49,929 nt of DNA from Flammeovirgaceae bacterium (lineage in GTDB: Bacteria > Bacteroidota > Bacteroidia > Cytophagales > Cyclobacteriaceae): positions 1 through 49,929 of the forward strand of contig JAJTHV010000097.1 of assembly GCA_021300095.1 (NCBI GenBank), read 5' to 3'. The notes beneath the pieces are model-generated. The model worked only from the letters and a program-made list of their open reading frames with translations. It did not search any database and was not told the DNA's origin. The stretch's first letter is position 1; every line of letters begins with the position of its first letter. Below are positions 1 through 8,807 of this stretch, piece after piece. The position numbers and the translations under genes are program-made.

Positions 1-1
1 C

Positions 2-358
2 AACCAGGGAGACTTTACAGAAACCTTGCATTGGAAAAAGGAAAAGGCGACTAAAACCAAATACTCCAAAGAGCAACTGCAGAAAATTACAGGTAAATAC
101 TATAGCAAGCATCTTGATTTTTATTGGACGATTGTAATGAATAAAGAAGGGAATCTGATAGTAAAACGGCCTACCATTGCCGACAAAATACTGGAACCTT
201 TTTATGACGATGAATTCAGGCTTATTATAGAATTTCGGGAGAATGACGAATCGCGCGTGTGGATAAAGTTTTACTATGATGAAGTTGGAAAAGTAAGTTG
301 GTTTGATGTTCACAATTCCAGATTAATGCATCATCGGTTTGATAAGATTTCAGATTAG
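2..358 (+). CDS. C-terminal end of a serine hydrolase (beta-lactamase family), partial
   Basis: The frame is open to the left edge, so the 5' part lies outside the window and the true start is not visible. The remaining ~118 residues hold a small beta-rich domain with GKYYSKHLDFYWTIVM, followed by KEGNLIVKRP and a terminal VSWFDVHNSRLMHHRFDKI. This layout is typical of the lipocalin-like domain that follows the catalytic domain in many Bacteroidota class C beta-lactamase/esterase-type hydrolases. The catalytic SxxK and YxN motifs would be upstream, so activity cannot be judged. The assignment rests on this tail alone and is moderate. Confidence 0.5.
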   Translation, partial: NQGDFTETLHWKKEKATKTKYSKEQLQKITGKYYSKHLDFYWTIVMNKEGNLIVKRPTIADKILEPFYDDEFRLIIEFRENDESRVWIKFYYDEVGKVSWFDVHNSRLMHHRFDKISD

Positions 359-384
359 TGCAATACTTCAAATAAACTAGCCTT

Positions 385-858
385 ATGAAAAAGATTTTGC
401 TACTCATGACAATGGCATTCATCCCCTCGCTTGCCTTCACACAAATTCAAAAGTTAGAAGGCACCGTCAAACCTGATAGTGCCGTATTGAAATTGTTAAC
501 CCGTTATGGCGAAGTGTTTGACTTTAGAGATGTGGCTGTGCGTGATGCAAAGCGGAAAGAACTTGTATCTCCTGCTTATTTCTATCACGGCATGGATGGC
601 GCACCCATAAGCCTTGCGGGGTTAACAAAACGCCAGACGAAAAATAACTTCAAAGTCCTTGCCGACTCAGTTTATGATGAAGTGCTTTACCAATATGAAA
701 ATACCGCCATTCTGATCTTTAAAGAGTGGCAGCACCTAACCGACAAAGGCGTAGAAAAGGAATCTATCAATTCGGTTTTGATTGTCATGGGGAAAGAGAA
801 TGGACGATGGGTTGTCATCGCAGATATAATTGGCATGAAGCCACTGGCAAAAAAGTAA
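385..858 (+). CDS. Small secreted protein, possible NTF2/SnoaL-like fold
   Basis: The 157-residue product begins MKKILLLMTMAFIPSLAFTQ, a clear Sec signal peptide with probable cleavage near residue 20. The mature part ends with ENTAILIFKEWQHLTDKG, a polar loop, and SVLIVMGKENGRWVVIADI. That pattern of long strands closing on GRWVVIADI resembles the last strands of NTF2/SnoaL-like (DUF4440-type) proteins. No catalytic residues can be assigned. It starts 26 bp after the preceding gene on the same strand, so it may be co-transcribed with it. Being real and exported is fairly sure; the fold is inference. Confidence 0.7.
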   Translation: MKKILLLMTMAFIPSLAFTQIQKLEGTVKPDSAVLKLLTRYGEVFDFRDVAVRDAKRKELVSPAYFYHGMDGAPISLAGLTKRQTKNNFKVLADSVYDEVLYQYENTAILIFKEWQHLTDKGVEKESINSVLIVMGKENGRWVVIADIIGMKPLAKK

Positions 859-1017
859 TCTGTTCTGCTGCAATTTGTAAAAAGGCTCACATCATCATGC
901 GATTTTTCCGCGTCTAATCAATCTCCACCTTTGAAGGTAAGTGGGCTGCCCTCACTTCGGATTTTTACGATCGGTTGCGCAGTCGTATCGGTAACTTTAA
1001 CAAAACTATTTCTTCAA

Positions 1018-4000
1018 ATGAAAGCAAAGGGGGGAGTATTGAAATTAGTAAAACAATTTCTAGCAGTGATGTTTTTTCTTTTTTCTGCCCAACTAAGCTT
1101 TAGCCAAGAAGTACCTATGTTAGCATGGGCTAAATCAATGGGTGGTTCTCAAGGTGATTTTGGTCAAGATATTGCCATTGATGTCTCTGGAAATGTTTAC
1201 AGTACCGGACGTCACTACGCGACTGGTGACTTTGACCCAGGCATACCTATTTTTAATCTGACTACACCAGGCGGGGATCATAATGTATTTGTTTCCAAAG
1301 TAGATAAAAACGGAAACTTTGTGTGGGCGAAATCTATGGGAGGAATCGATACTGATTATGGGTATTCGATAGCCGTTGATGCATCTGGTAATGTATTTAC
1401 TACAGGTCATTTTGCAGGTACCGCAGACTTTGATCCAGGCCCGGGTACATTCAACCTGACAGCAGCAGGAAATGATGATATTTTTGTTTCGAAGCTGGAT
1501 ACTGATGGCAATTTCGTGTGGGCCGTCAGAATTGGCTCTTCTTTTCTTGATTACGCATACAACATGACGATCGATAACAATGGAAATATTTATATCACCG
1601 GGCTTTTTAGAGGTACCGTTGACTTTGATCCGGGGTCGACCACCTTTAATATTACCAGCAGCATAGGAACTGCTAACAATGCGTACATCCTAAAATTAGA
1701 TACCGACTCGAACTTTGTATGGGCAAAAGCTTTTGTTGGATCGAATACAATAGGAAACGCGGTTTTTGTAGATGCTCTGTTTAACGTATATGCGGTAGGA
1801 TACTTTGTGGGTACAACTGACTTTAATCCAGGCACCAGTACATTCAATCTCACTGCTTCTGGAATAGAGGATGCTTTCATCACAAAACTTGATGTGAATG
1901 GAGACTTTGTGTGGGCAAAATCTTTTGGAGGTTCCAATAATACCCGAATAGCTGATGTGGCTGTGGATGGTGGAGGTTCCATTTATACAACAGGATATTT
2001 TTTAGGTACAACAGACTTTGACCCCGGGGCAGGAATAGATAATCATACAAGCGTAGGTACGACAGATATTTTTATCAGCAAGTTGGATAGTAATGGAAAT
2101 CTCATCTGGGCAAAACCATTGGGTGGAACTTCAAGTGACCGTGGTATTGGAATTATAACAGATGCTGGTGGTAACGTGCTTACTGCCGGTCGGTTTGGAA
2201 GCACTGTCGATTTTGATCCAGGGCCAGGAGTTTTTAATCTTACTCCAGCAGGTGGTTTTTTGTCCAAATTAGATTCAAATGGTAATCATGTTTGGGCTGT
2301 GAGGGCTGGATCTGATGCCGCCAATGCTATCACTATAGATCCTTCGGGCACAATTTATTTAGCCGGTAACTTTGTAGGCACTGATGATTTTGACTACGGT
2401 ACTTGTACCTCTAATTTAATCTCAGCTGGTCAAACAGATATTTTTATCCAAAAAATCAACATCGGCTCACTTCTTCCGCCTCCAACAATTATCTCTTTTA
2501 CTCCAACATCGGGCCCTGTTGGATCTTCCGTAGTTATAACTGGAACAAACTTCGATACAACTCCGACAAACAATGCGGTAACATTTAACGGAACCGTTGC
2601 GGTCGTTACGGGTAGCACTGCCACAAGCATTATCACAACAGTTCCTGCGGGTGCCACCACTGGAAAAATTTCTGTTAACGTCAATTGCTTAACGGCTACT
2701 AGTGCAACTGACTTTACCGTTGGTACGCCTCCGAACTTTATCACCCAATGGAATCTAGCTACCGCAGGTTCGGGTGCAACACAGCTAACTTTTGGGACGG
2801 CCACCAGCGGCACCGTTAATTACACCTGGCAACAACTTCCAAGCGGTGCATCCGGTAGTGGTTCGTGGAGTGGCCCGGTACTAACCATTACGGGGTTACC
2901 CGCGGGCGCTACGATTCGTTTGCAGATAGCACCCACAAACTTCCAACGTATTATCATCAATACCGGAACAGATCGCAACAGGCTTACCCGTGTGGAACAA
3001 TGGGGCACTATAGCCTGGACTAGTATGCAGAATGCATTTGTAAATTGCTCCAATCTGCAAGTAACAGCCACTGATGTACCAGATCTGTCAGGCGTTACCA
3101 ATATGTCGGGAATGTTTAGGGGTTGTAACACTTTGAATTCGCCTAGTAATATAGGTTCATGGAATACATCGACTGTCACAGATATGTCAGCATTGTTTTC
3201 GCTAGCAAGTTCATTCAACCAAAACATCAGCTCTTGGAATACAGGTGCTGTTACGAATATGTCTAATCTGTTTGCCGATGCAGCTGCATTCAATCAAGAC
3301 ATTGGAATCTGGAATACCGCAGCCGTTACTAACATGACTGGAATGTTTGCTGGGGCCACTGTCTTCAACAGAAACATCGGAGCCTGGAATACTTCGGCAG
3401 TTACCACTATGAATAGTATGTTTTTTAGTGCGTATGTATTCAACCAAAATATCACAGGCTGGAATACTGCTTCAGTTACAAACATGGCTAGCATGTTTGG
3501 ATATGCTTATGACTTCAACCAAAATATTGGCATATGGAATACCGCGGCCGTTACCAATATGAGTAGAATGTTTGAAGATGCCTTTGACTTCAACCAAAAC
3601 ATCGGGACGTGGAATACCTCAGCCGTTACCAATATGCGCGGTATGTTTATTGATGCTTATGCCTTCAACCAAAACATTGGCACCTGGAATACCGCATCAG
3701 TTACCGATATGAGCAGAATGTTTGATTTTGCCACTGCTTTCAACCAAAATATTGGGGTCTGGAATACTGCGGCTGTAACCGACATGAGCGGGATGTTTGC
3801 TGATGCCAGTGGCTTCAATCAAAACATAGGTACCTGGAGCTTAAACCCTACTGTTAATTTGACGGGCATGTTCAATAATAGTGGCCTGGATTGCGCTAAC
3901 TATTCAGCAACATTAATCGGTTGGAGTGCAAACTCATCCACACCGAATGGCAGAGCACTCGGAGCTAATGGAAGGCAATACGGTACCAATGCCGTTGCGG

Positions 4001-4902
4001 CACGAACTAATTTGGACATAACCAAGAGTTGGACCATTACGGGTGATACTCCATCTGGCGTTGTTTGTGGTTCAGTGGCCGTTCCAACCATTACGTCATT
4101 AACGCCAACCTCCGGTCCCATCGGAACAACGGTTACCATCATTGGCACCAACTTCAGCACAACCCCCGCCAACAACACAGTGCGCTTTAATGGTACAATT
4201 GCGGTAGTATCTGCCAGCACCACCACGTCCATTACCACATCGGTGCCAACAGGTGCAACCACCGGGAAAATTTCAGTCACCGTTGCGGCCAATACCGCTA
4301 CAAGTGCAAATGATTTTACGGTTACATCCGTCAGTAATCAACCCCCGGTTATTTCGTCAACTGCGGCAAGCGCGCCCATCAACGGAAAAGTTACCATCGA
4401 ATTATTGAGTTTGCTAAGCGACCCTGACGATAATCTTGATCTGAGCACACTTGCGCTGCTCAGCAATACATCCGAGCAAGGTGCGGCTGCAACCCTCAAC
4501 GCTTCATCGGAATTAGAACTTGATTATGGAAATACATTCTTCTCAGGGATCGATCGCGTTTCAATTGAAGTGTGCGATTTGTTAAGCGCGTGTTCACAAC
4601 AAGTGCTATCGATCGAAGTGGGGGGCGATGTAAATGTCTACAATGCGGTTTCGCCCAATGGTGATGGAAAAAACGAATTTTTAGTTTTGAAATACATCGA
4701 AACAATATCTCCCCAAAATCAGGTGAGCATTTACAATCGGTGGGGTGATGAGGTGTTCACTATTTCAGATTATGATAACAAAACGCGTGTCTTTGTCGGG
4801 CTAAGTACAAGCGGCAACAAACTTCCCAGCGGCACTTACTTTTATAAAATTACATTTGCAAACAATCAAAAAACCATGTCCGGGTTTTTATCGCTGAGGT
4901 GA
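1018..4902 (+). CDS. Large T9SS type B cargo: SBBP-like propeller, two IPT/TIG domains, BspA-like repeats
   Basis: The ATG at 1018 is chosen because it puts a signal peptide (VMFFLFSAQLSFSQ) at the N-terminus; an upstream TTG at 931 would bury it. The 1294-residue protein shows in order: signal; about seven propeller-type repeats (GNFVWAKSMGG, G.VYSTG, DFDPGPGTFNLT) to ~residue 485; an IPT/TIG domain (~488-575); ten 25-residue BspA/DUF285-like repeats (~693-957); a second IPT/TIG domain (~1021-1100); and a C-terminal type B sorting domain from ~1204 (VSPNGDGKNEF, SIYNRWGDEVF, LPSGTYFYKI). The C-terminal domain implies export through the T9SS and attachment to or release from the surface. The repeats suggest adhesion or ligand binding; the ligand is unknown. 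The PorP/SprF-like gene at 11446 is its plausible secretion partner. Confidence 0.9.
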   Translation: MKAKGGVLKLVKQFLAVMFFLFSAQLSFSQEVPMLAWAKSMGGSQGDFGQDIAIDVSGNVYSTGRHYATGDFDPGIPIFNLTTPGGDHNVFVSKVDKNGNFVWAKSMGGIDTDYGYSIAVDASGNVFTTGHFAGTADFDPGPGTFNLTAAGNDDIFVSKLDTDGNFVWAVRIGSSFLDYAYNMTIDNNGNIYITGLFRGTVDFDPGSTTFNITSSIGTANNAYILKLDTDSNFVWAKAFVGSNTIGNAVFVDALFNVYAVGYFVGTTDFNPGTSTFNLTASGIEDAFITKLDVNGDFVWAKSFGGSNNTRIADVAVDGGGSIYTTGYFLGTTDFDPGAGIDNHTSVGTTDIFISKLDSNGNLIWAKPLGGTSSDRGIGIITDAGGNVLTAGRFGSTVDFDPGPGVFNLTPAGGFLSKLDSNGNHVWAVRAGSDAANAITIDPSGTIYLAGNFVGTDDFDYGTCTSNLISAGQTDIFIQKINIGSLLPPPTIISFTPTSGPVGSSVVITGTNFDTTPTNNAVTFNGTVAVVTGSTATSIITTVPAGATTGKISVNVNCLTATSATDFTVGTPPNFITQWNLATAGSGATQLTFGTATSGTVNYTWQQLPSGASGSGSWSGPVLTITGLPAGATIRLQIAPTNFQRIIINTGTDRNRLTRVEQWGTIAWTSMQNAFVNCSNLQVTATDVPDLSGVTNMSGMFRGCNTLNSPSNIGSWNTSTVTDMSALFSLASSFNQNISSWNTGAVTNMSNLFADAAAFNQDIGIWNTAAVTNMTGMFAGATVFNRNIGAWNTSAVTTMNSMFFSAYVFNQNITGWNTASVTNMASMFGYAYDFNQNIGIWNTAAVTNMSRMFEDAFDFNQNIGTWNTSAVTNMRGMFIDAYAFNQNIGTWNTASVTDMSRMFDFATAFNQNIGVWNTAAVTDMSGMFADASGFNQNIGTWSLNPTVNLTGMFNNSGLDCANYSATLIGWSANSSTPNGRALGANGRQYGTNAVAARTNLDITKSWTITGDTPSGVVCGSVAVPTITSLTPTSGPIGTTVTIIGTNFSTTPANNTVRFNGTIAVVSASTTTSITTSVPTGATTGKISVTVAANTATSANDFTVTSVSNQPPVISSTAASAPINGKVTIELLSLLSDPDDNLDLSTLALLSNTSEQGAAATLNASSELELDYGNTFFSGIDRVSIEVCDLLSACSQQVLSIEVGGDVNVYNAVSPNGDGKNEFLVLKYIETISPQNQVSIYNRWGDEVFTISDYDNKTRVFVGLSTSGNKLPSGTYFYKITFANNQKTMSGFLSLR
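3139..3888 (+). repeat. Ten tandem 75-bp units encoding BspA-like (DUF285) repeats
   Basis: The period is 75 bp (25 codons): for example the FNQ codons recur at 3214 and 3289. Nine units begin FNQNI or a close variant and continue with WNTxxVTxMxxMF; a more divergent first unit precedes them. Units are similar but not identical in DNA, so recombination between them could change copy number. The frame is intact throughout. Confidence 0.85.
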
Positions 4903-4910
4903 TTCATTTT

Positions 4911-4925
4911 AAAGATGGGATCTTT
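4911..4925. terminator. Small hairpin between convergent genes
   Basis: AAAGAT, a 3-nt loop GGG, then ATCTTT form a perfect 6-bp stem. It lies just after the stop of the type B cargo gene and overlaps the stop codon of the convergent regulator gene. There is no convincing T-run, so a terminator role is weak. Confidence 0.3.
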
Positions 4926-6528
4926 ACGGGTTGACTGCAGTCAAGGACTCTACCAATTTTGTTGATTGCATATATTCTGAAGGCGGCACACCAAATTCTT
5001 TCTTAAACGATTTTGAAAAATAGGATTGGTCTTCAAAGCCAACCGCAATACCAATCTGAGTTACTGAATCGGCCTGGCTACTCAGAAGAGCGGCCGCTTT
5101 GCGCAAGCGGATGTTGCGAATAAATTCACTCGGAGGAAACCCTGTGACGGATTTGAGTTTGCGGTGAAGGCTGGCGCGGCTCATGCCCATCGCATCGGCC
5201 ATTTGATCAACACCAAACAATGAGTTGCTCATGTTGGCCTCAATAATATCCAATGATTTTTTTAACAAAACCTGATCGTACGATGCAACATTCCCATCTA
5301 TACTTGGAGTCAGAGCTCCCTTATATCTTTCGGAGAGTTCTTTGTGCTGGGCAATCAAGTTATCAATCCTCAAGTTTAATATCCTACGTTTATTGCTTTC
5401 GCGATAGCGTTGAAAAAAGTAAACCCCGATGGACATACCCGTAATCAAAAGGCAAGAGGTCAGCCAAATATTTGTACGCAGTTGCTGTATCCGATTGTCG
5501 CGCTCTAATACAGCAATGGTCTGATTTTTCTTTTCGGTTTCGTAGCGGGTTTCTGCTTCGGCTATTTGCGCTGCACTTTCTTCGGAATAAGCGCTATCGA
5601 GGTACTGGTAGGCCAAATTGCTGTATACCATAGCTTCTTTATATCGGCCTCTGGCTTCCTCTAACTGAGTTAGTTTTGAGTAGGCCACTTCAATCGTTCT
5701 TTTAAATCCAATTTCTTTCGCGAGTGCAAGGGCCTTTAATAAACTCGTCTCGGCTTTTTGGTAATCACCGGTAAGCGTGTATAAGTGCCCCATGCCATCG
5801 AGATTGATAGCGATCAATTGCTTTTCATTCATCTCCTCCACAAGCGGCAAGTTCTTTTCAAAACAAGCAAGAGCCTCTTTATACTTTTTTTGATTGGTAT
5901 AGATAATTGACATGTTGGTATAGCTCTGGCTGATGCCGTAGCGATCATTGATCTTTTTTCTTATTTCTAACGATTGATTGATGTACGATAACGCCTCATC
6001 AAATTTGCTAAAACTGATATGAAGCACGCCCAGCGAATTGAGCGTGCCCGCCATATCTTTTTCGTTATTAATTTTTTGATACACTTCTATGGCTTTTCCA
6101 TAATACTCCTTTGACTTTTCAAGATCCGCCCGCTGCCTGTGAATCGATCCCAATGTTTGATAACAATTGCCAACCCCTTTCAGATCGGGTATTTTTTCAA
6201 AAAGTTGGAGTGCCTCGTACACCTGCTTGGTGGCTTTGTCATACTCTCCTTGGTTCATATAATAAATCCCGATGGAGCGAATGCCAGCTGCTGCACCGCT
6301 TTGGTAGTTTATCTTTTTCGAAATTTTGATGGCTTCTTCGGCCATTTGCTTATGTTTTTCTGGATAAGAGGTACTCTCATGCCAACATAGTTGCAGAAGA
6401 ATCCGAACCCGCAGGGAGTCCTCCTCAGGATTGTTTTCTAAGCGAGTATAAAGACTATCAACTACGCTCTTTTGACCAAATGTGACCTGAGATACATATA
6501 AAAATAAACAAAGAAGAAAATAACGCAT
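4924..6528 (-). CDS. TPR sensor-regulator with transmembrane segment and AraC-type DNA-binding domain
   Basis: The 534-residue protein has a signal peptide (FLLCLFLYVSQVTFGQ), then about six TPR units over residues ~25-300 (for example NCYQTLGSIHRQRADLEKSK and GHLYTLTGDYQKAETSLLKA). A helical linker and one membrane span at ~350-368 (IWLTSCLLITGMSIGVYFF) follow, then an AraC/XylS-type HTH pair near 430-525 (MADAMGMSRASLHRKLK and IGIAVGFEDQSYFSKSFKKE). The TPR part should face the periplasm and the HTH the cytoplasm, a one-protein signalling design common in Bacteroidota. It sits convergently inside the surface-protein locus and could regulate it. Target and signal are not visible. Confidence 0.88.
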   Translation of the reverse strand: MRYFLLCLFLYVSQVTFGQKSVVDSLYTRLENNPEEDSLRVRILLQLCWHESTSYPEKHKQMAEEAIKISKKINYQSGAAAGIRSIGIYYMNQGEYDKATKQVYEALQLFEKIPDLKGVGNCYQTLGSIHRQRADLEKSKEYYGKAIEVYQKINNEKDMAGTLNSLGVLHISFSKFDEALSYINQSLEIRKKINDRYGISQSYTNMSIIYTNQKKYKEALACFEKNLPLVEEMNEKQLIAINLDGMGHLYTLTGDYQKAETSLLKALALAKEIGFKRTIEVAYSKLTQLEEARGRYKEAMVYSNLAYQYLDSAYSEESAAQIAEAETRYETEKKNQTIAVLERDNRIQQLRTNIWLTSCLLITGMSIGVYFFQRYRESNKRRILNLRIDNLIAQHKELSERYKGALTPSIDGNVASYDQVLLKKSLDIIEANMSNSLFGVDQMADAMGMSRASLHRKLKSVTGFPPSEFIRNIRLRKAAALLSSQADSVTQIGIAVGFEDQSYFSKSFKKEFGVPPSEYMQSTKLVESLTAVNP

Positions 6529-6661
6529 GGGGAGTTAGGCTATGGAAAACGGATTGATGATATGGCTTAAATCATTCCATCCAGTCCAAAAATATGGTTT
6601 TTTGACACTAAACTACCTGATGTTGTCAGAAAATTACCCGTGAAATCCCTATGGCCGGAGA

Positions 6662-6669
6662 TAGATTTG
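6662..6669 (+). promoter_or_regulatory. Candidate -7 box upstream of the beta-helix genes
   Basis: TAGATTTG matches the Bacteroidota TAnnTTTG -7 element exactly and lies 33 bp before the ATG at 6703. No TTTG is found at the usual distance upstream, so the assignment is tentative. Confidence 0.3.
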
Positions 6670-6702
6670 TTGATTACAAAATTGGAACTATCCCACAATA
6701 CT

Positions 6703-7695
6703 ATGAACCGACTGCTTTTGCCTTTCTTGTTATTAACCTTTGCAACACAAGCACAGAACATTTTACGTGTAAACAACAATTTGGGCATAAATGCGCCTTA
6801 CACTACCATTTCGGCCGCCATTGCAGCGGCTGGCGTAAACGACATCATTATGGTAGAAGGTTCTATAACAGCCTACGACAACATAATAATTACTAAAAAA
6901 GTAAAAATCGTAGGTCCAGGTTATTACCTGTTGGAAAATCTGAATCTGCAAGGCAGCCCATCATCAGCATCACTGGCAAGCATTACACTTGCAGTGGGCT
7001 CCGATGGTTCCTCTTTCTATGGATTAAACGTTACCGGAGGGTTTGGGAACGGAGATAATGTTCAGACCAATAACATTACAATATCAAATTGTCGGATTGG
7101 TGGGTTAACGCTTAGTGGAGATTCGAATCATTTTTTTATTAGCGGATGCTACATCACTGGTAACCTTGTTTTCTCCAACGTATCTGAATATACAAGCGCC
7201 ATTGTTTCTAACAATTATATTGGCGGATTTGGTCAAGGTAGTGGCACGACCCTCGTCACACTAACTCAAAACGTAATTGGTGGTGGTATCAGTGCAGGAT
7301 TTAATTGTGACTTACGTAATAACATTTTAACGGGAACCAGTTTCGGAGGATTAAACGGTAGTGTGATAAAAAACAATGTGTTCACTGTTACGCAGGCTTC
7401 CCTATCGGGCTCAGGAGCTACTGTTGATAACACCAATGTTTTCAGTGCACTTACTTCAACTCTTTTTATTGGCCTCGCTGGCAACACCACAGATACACAA
7501 TGGAAATTAAAAATCGGCTCACCCGCCATTGGTTCGGGCGTCAGTGGAGAGGATTGTGGTATGTATGGAGGCAACACTCCGTACCGGCCATCGGGCATTC
7601 AAGTAGGGCAACCTACTATCACTAATATCACAACGCCTGCCAGTGTGCAACAAAATGGTACGCTGAATGTGAAGGTGAGCGCGAAGGTAAACTGA
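6703..7695 (+). CDS. Secreted parallel beta-helix protein, paralogue 1
   Basis: The ATG at 6703 gives the leader MNRLLLPFLLLTFATQAQ. An upstream in-frame GTG at 6640 would add 21 residues before the signal and is rejected. The mature protein starts ILRVNN, continues with TTISAAIAAAGVNDIIMVEG, then runs of short strands with asparagine ladders (NNITISNCRI, IVSNNYIGGF, NVIGGGI, LRNNILTG), the signature of a right-handed parallel beta-helix. It ends GNTTDTQWKLKIGSPAIGSG ... YGG ... NGTLNVKVSAKVN. No lyase or hydrolase active site is evident. The neighbouring gene at 7777 is a clear paralogue with the same domain order, and a type B cargo and a PorP/SprF-like gene follow. A surface or matrix structural role is inferred. 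Confidence 0.8.
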   Translation: MNRLLLPFLLLTFATQAQNILRVNNNLGINAPYTTISAAIAAAGVNDIIMVEGSITAYDNIIITKKVKIVGPGYYLLENLNLQGSPSSASLASITLAVGSDGSSFYGLNVTGGFGNGDNVQTNNITISNCRIGGLTLSGDSNHFFISGCYITGNLVFSNVSEYTSAIVSNNYIGGFGQGSGTTLVTLTQNVIGGGISAGFNCDLRNNILTGTSFGGLNGSVIKNNVFTVTQASLSGSGATVDNTNVFSALTSTLFIGLAGNTTDTQWKLKIGSPAIGSGVSGEDCGMYGGNTPYRPSGIQVGQPTITNITTPASVQQNGTLNVKVSAKVN

Positions 7696-7776
7696 AATAA
7701 AAGTATTACCGAATAGTTCATAAATCTTTAAAAATATCTATTCAATAAAGTCAATCGCTACCAACAAGATATACCT

Positions 7777-8757
7777 ATGAAAAAACTGTTAACCATTATT
7801 CTTATTTCCATGGGATTGGGATTACAGGCACAAACCATTTTACGTGTCAACAACATTCCTACTGTAAATGCACCCTTTAGAACCATAGCTGCTGCTGTTG
7901 CCGTTGCAGGCACCACTGATACTATACTGGTGGAAGGTTCGCCAACCGCCTATGATGCTACACTAACACTCTCTAAAAGAGTAACAATAATTGGCCCTGG
8001 TTACTTTATTAACGGTAGTGTGCAAGCAAACCCTTTTAATGCACGAATGGGACAGATTACCTTCAATGCTGGTAGCGAAGGCAGTACCATTACCGGTTTA
8101 GAGCTTACCGGTACCTTTGTTGTTAACATTTCCAATCTTACTATTTCAAATAACAAGTGCAATAGTGTTAACATACTAGGCGGCAATTCAAATTTAGTAA
8201 TTAAAGAAAACTACATTGCTGCAGGTGTTGGGCGTGGTACAGCAAATTCTAATACATCCACGAACATACTAATCACCAATAATTTCATAGGAGGTACTGT
8301 CGGATTTCAAGACAATGTAACGTATAGCGTAATTGTTAATAATGTGATTGGAGGTGCAAGTAATTCTATCGTCAATGCACAGGTGTCTAACAATATATTT
8401 ACTTCTGCTACTGCTAACCCAATAGATAATTTTGCGAATGCTATTATTGTAAACAATGTATTTGTGGCGTCTGCACAGTCCGGTGCCGATGCTACCAATA
8501 TTCTGGGCGCTGTGAGCACTACTTTATTTTTGGGTCTCGCAGGTAACAATACCGATACGCAATGGCGCCTAAAAGCTGGCTCTCCTGCCATTGGTGCTGG
8601 CTCAAGCGGCCTTGACTGCGGTATGTATGGAGGAGCTAATCCATATAAACCATTTGGCATACTTCCTGGACAACCAACCCTTAGGGGACTCACCATGCCT
8701 GGTTCGGTGCCCGTCAACGGCACACTGAATGTGAAAGTAAGTGCGAAAGTAAATTAG
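7777..8757 (+). CDS. Secreted parallel beta-helix protein, paralogue 2
   Basis: The 326-residue product starts with the leader MKKLLTIILISMGLGLQAQ and then TILRVNNIPTVNAPFRTIA, matching paralogue 1. The core again consists of short turns with asparagines (NLTISNNKCNSVNILGGNSN, ILITNNFIGGTVG, VIVNNVIGGA). The C-terminal part is the most conserved: LFLGLAGNNTDTQWRLKAGS, then a YGG-containing loop, then NGTLNVKVSAKVN shared exactly with paralogue 1. It lies 81 bp after paralogue 1 and 50 bp before the second type B cargo, consistent with one transcription unit. It carries no recognised T9SS sorting domain, so how it is retained outside the cell is unclear. Confidence 0.8.
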   Translation: MKKLLTIILISMGLGLQAQTILRVNNIPTVNAPFRTIAAAVAVAGTTDTILVEGSPTAYDATLTLSKRVTIIGPGYFINGSVQANPFNARMGQITFNAGSEGSTITGLELTGTFVVNISNLTISNNKCNSVNILGGNSNLVIKENYIAAGVGRGTANSNTSTNILITNNFIGGTVGFQDNVTYSVIVNNVIGGASNSIVNAQVSNNIFTSATANPIDNFANAIIVNNVFVASAQSGADATNILGAVSTTLFLGLAGNNTDTQWRLKAGSPAIGAGSSGLDCGMYGGANPYKPFGILPGQPTLRGLTMPGSVPVNGTLNVKVSAKVN

Positions 8758-8807
8758 TGAAGCCTGATTTTTAAATGGACTGCTCACCGATCCGCCACAA
8801 ATAAGAT

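Noticed and set aside
3139-3888. Regular 75-bp repeats considered as a CRISPR array
   Set aside because: There are no identical short repeats with unique spacers. The whole period is coding, in frame and conserved as protein, and no cas gene is near.
2430-4292. Long antisense frames opposite the first type B cargo gene
   Set aside because: They mirror the repeats and the Thr/Val-rich IPT domains of the sense gene, lack start signals or leaders, and show residue runs typical of shadow frames.
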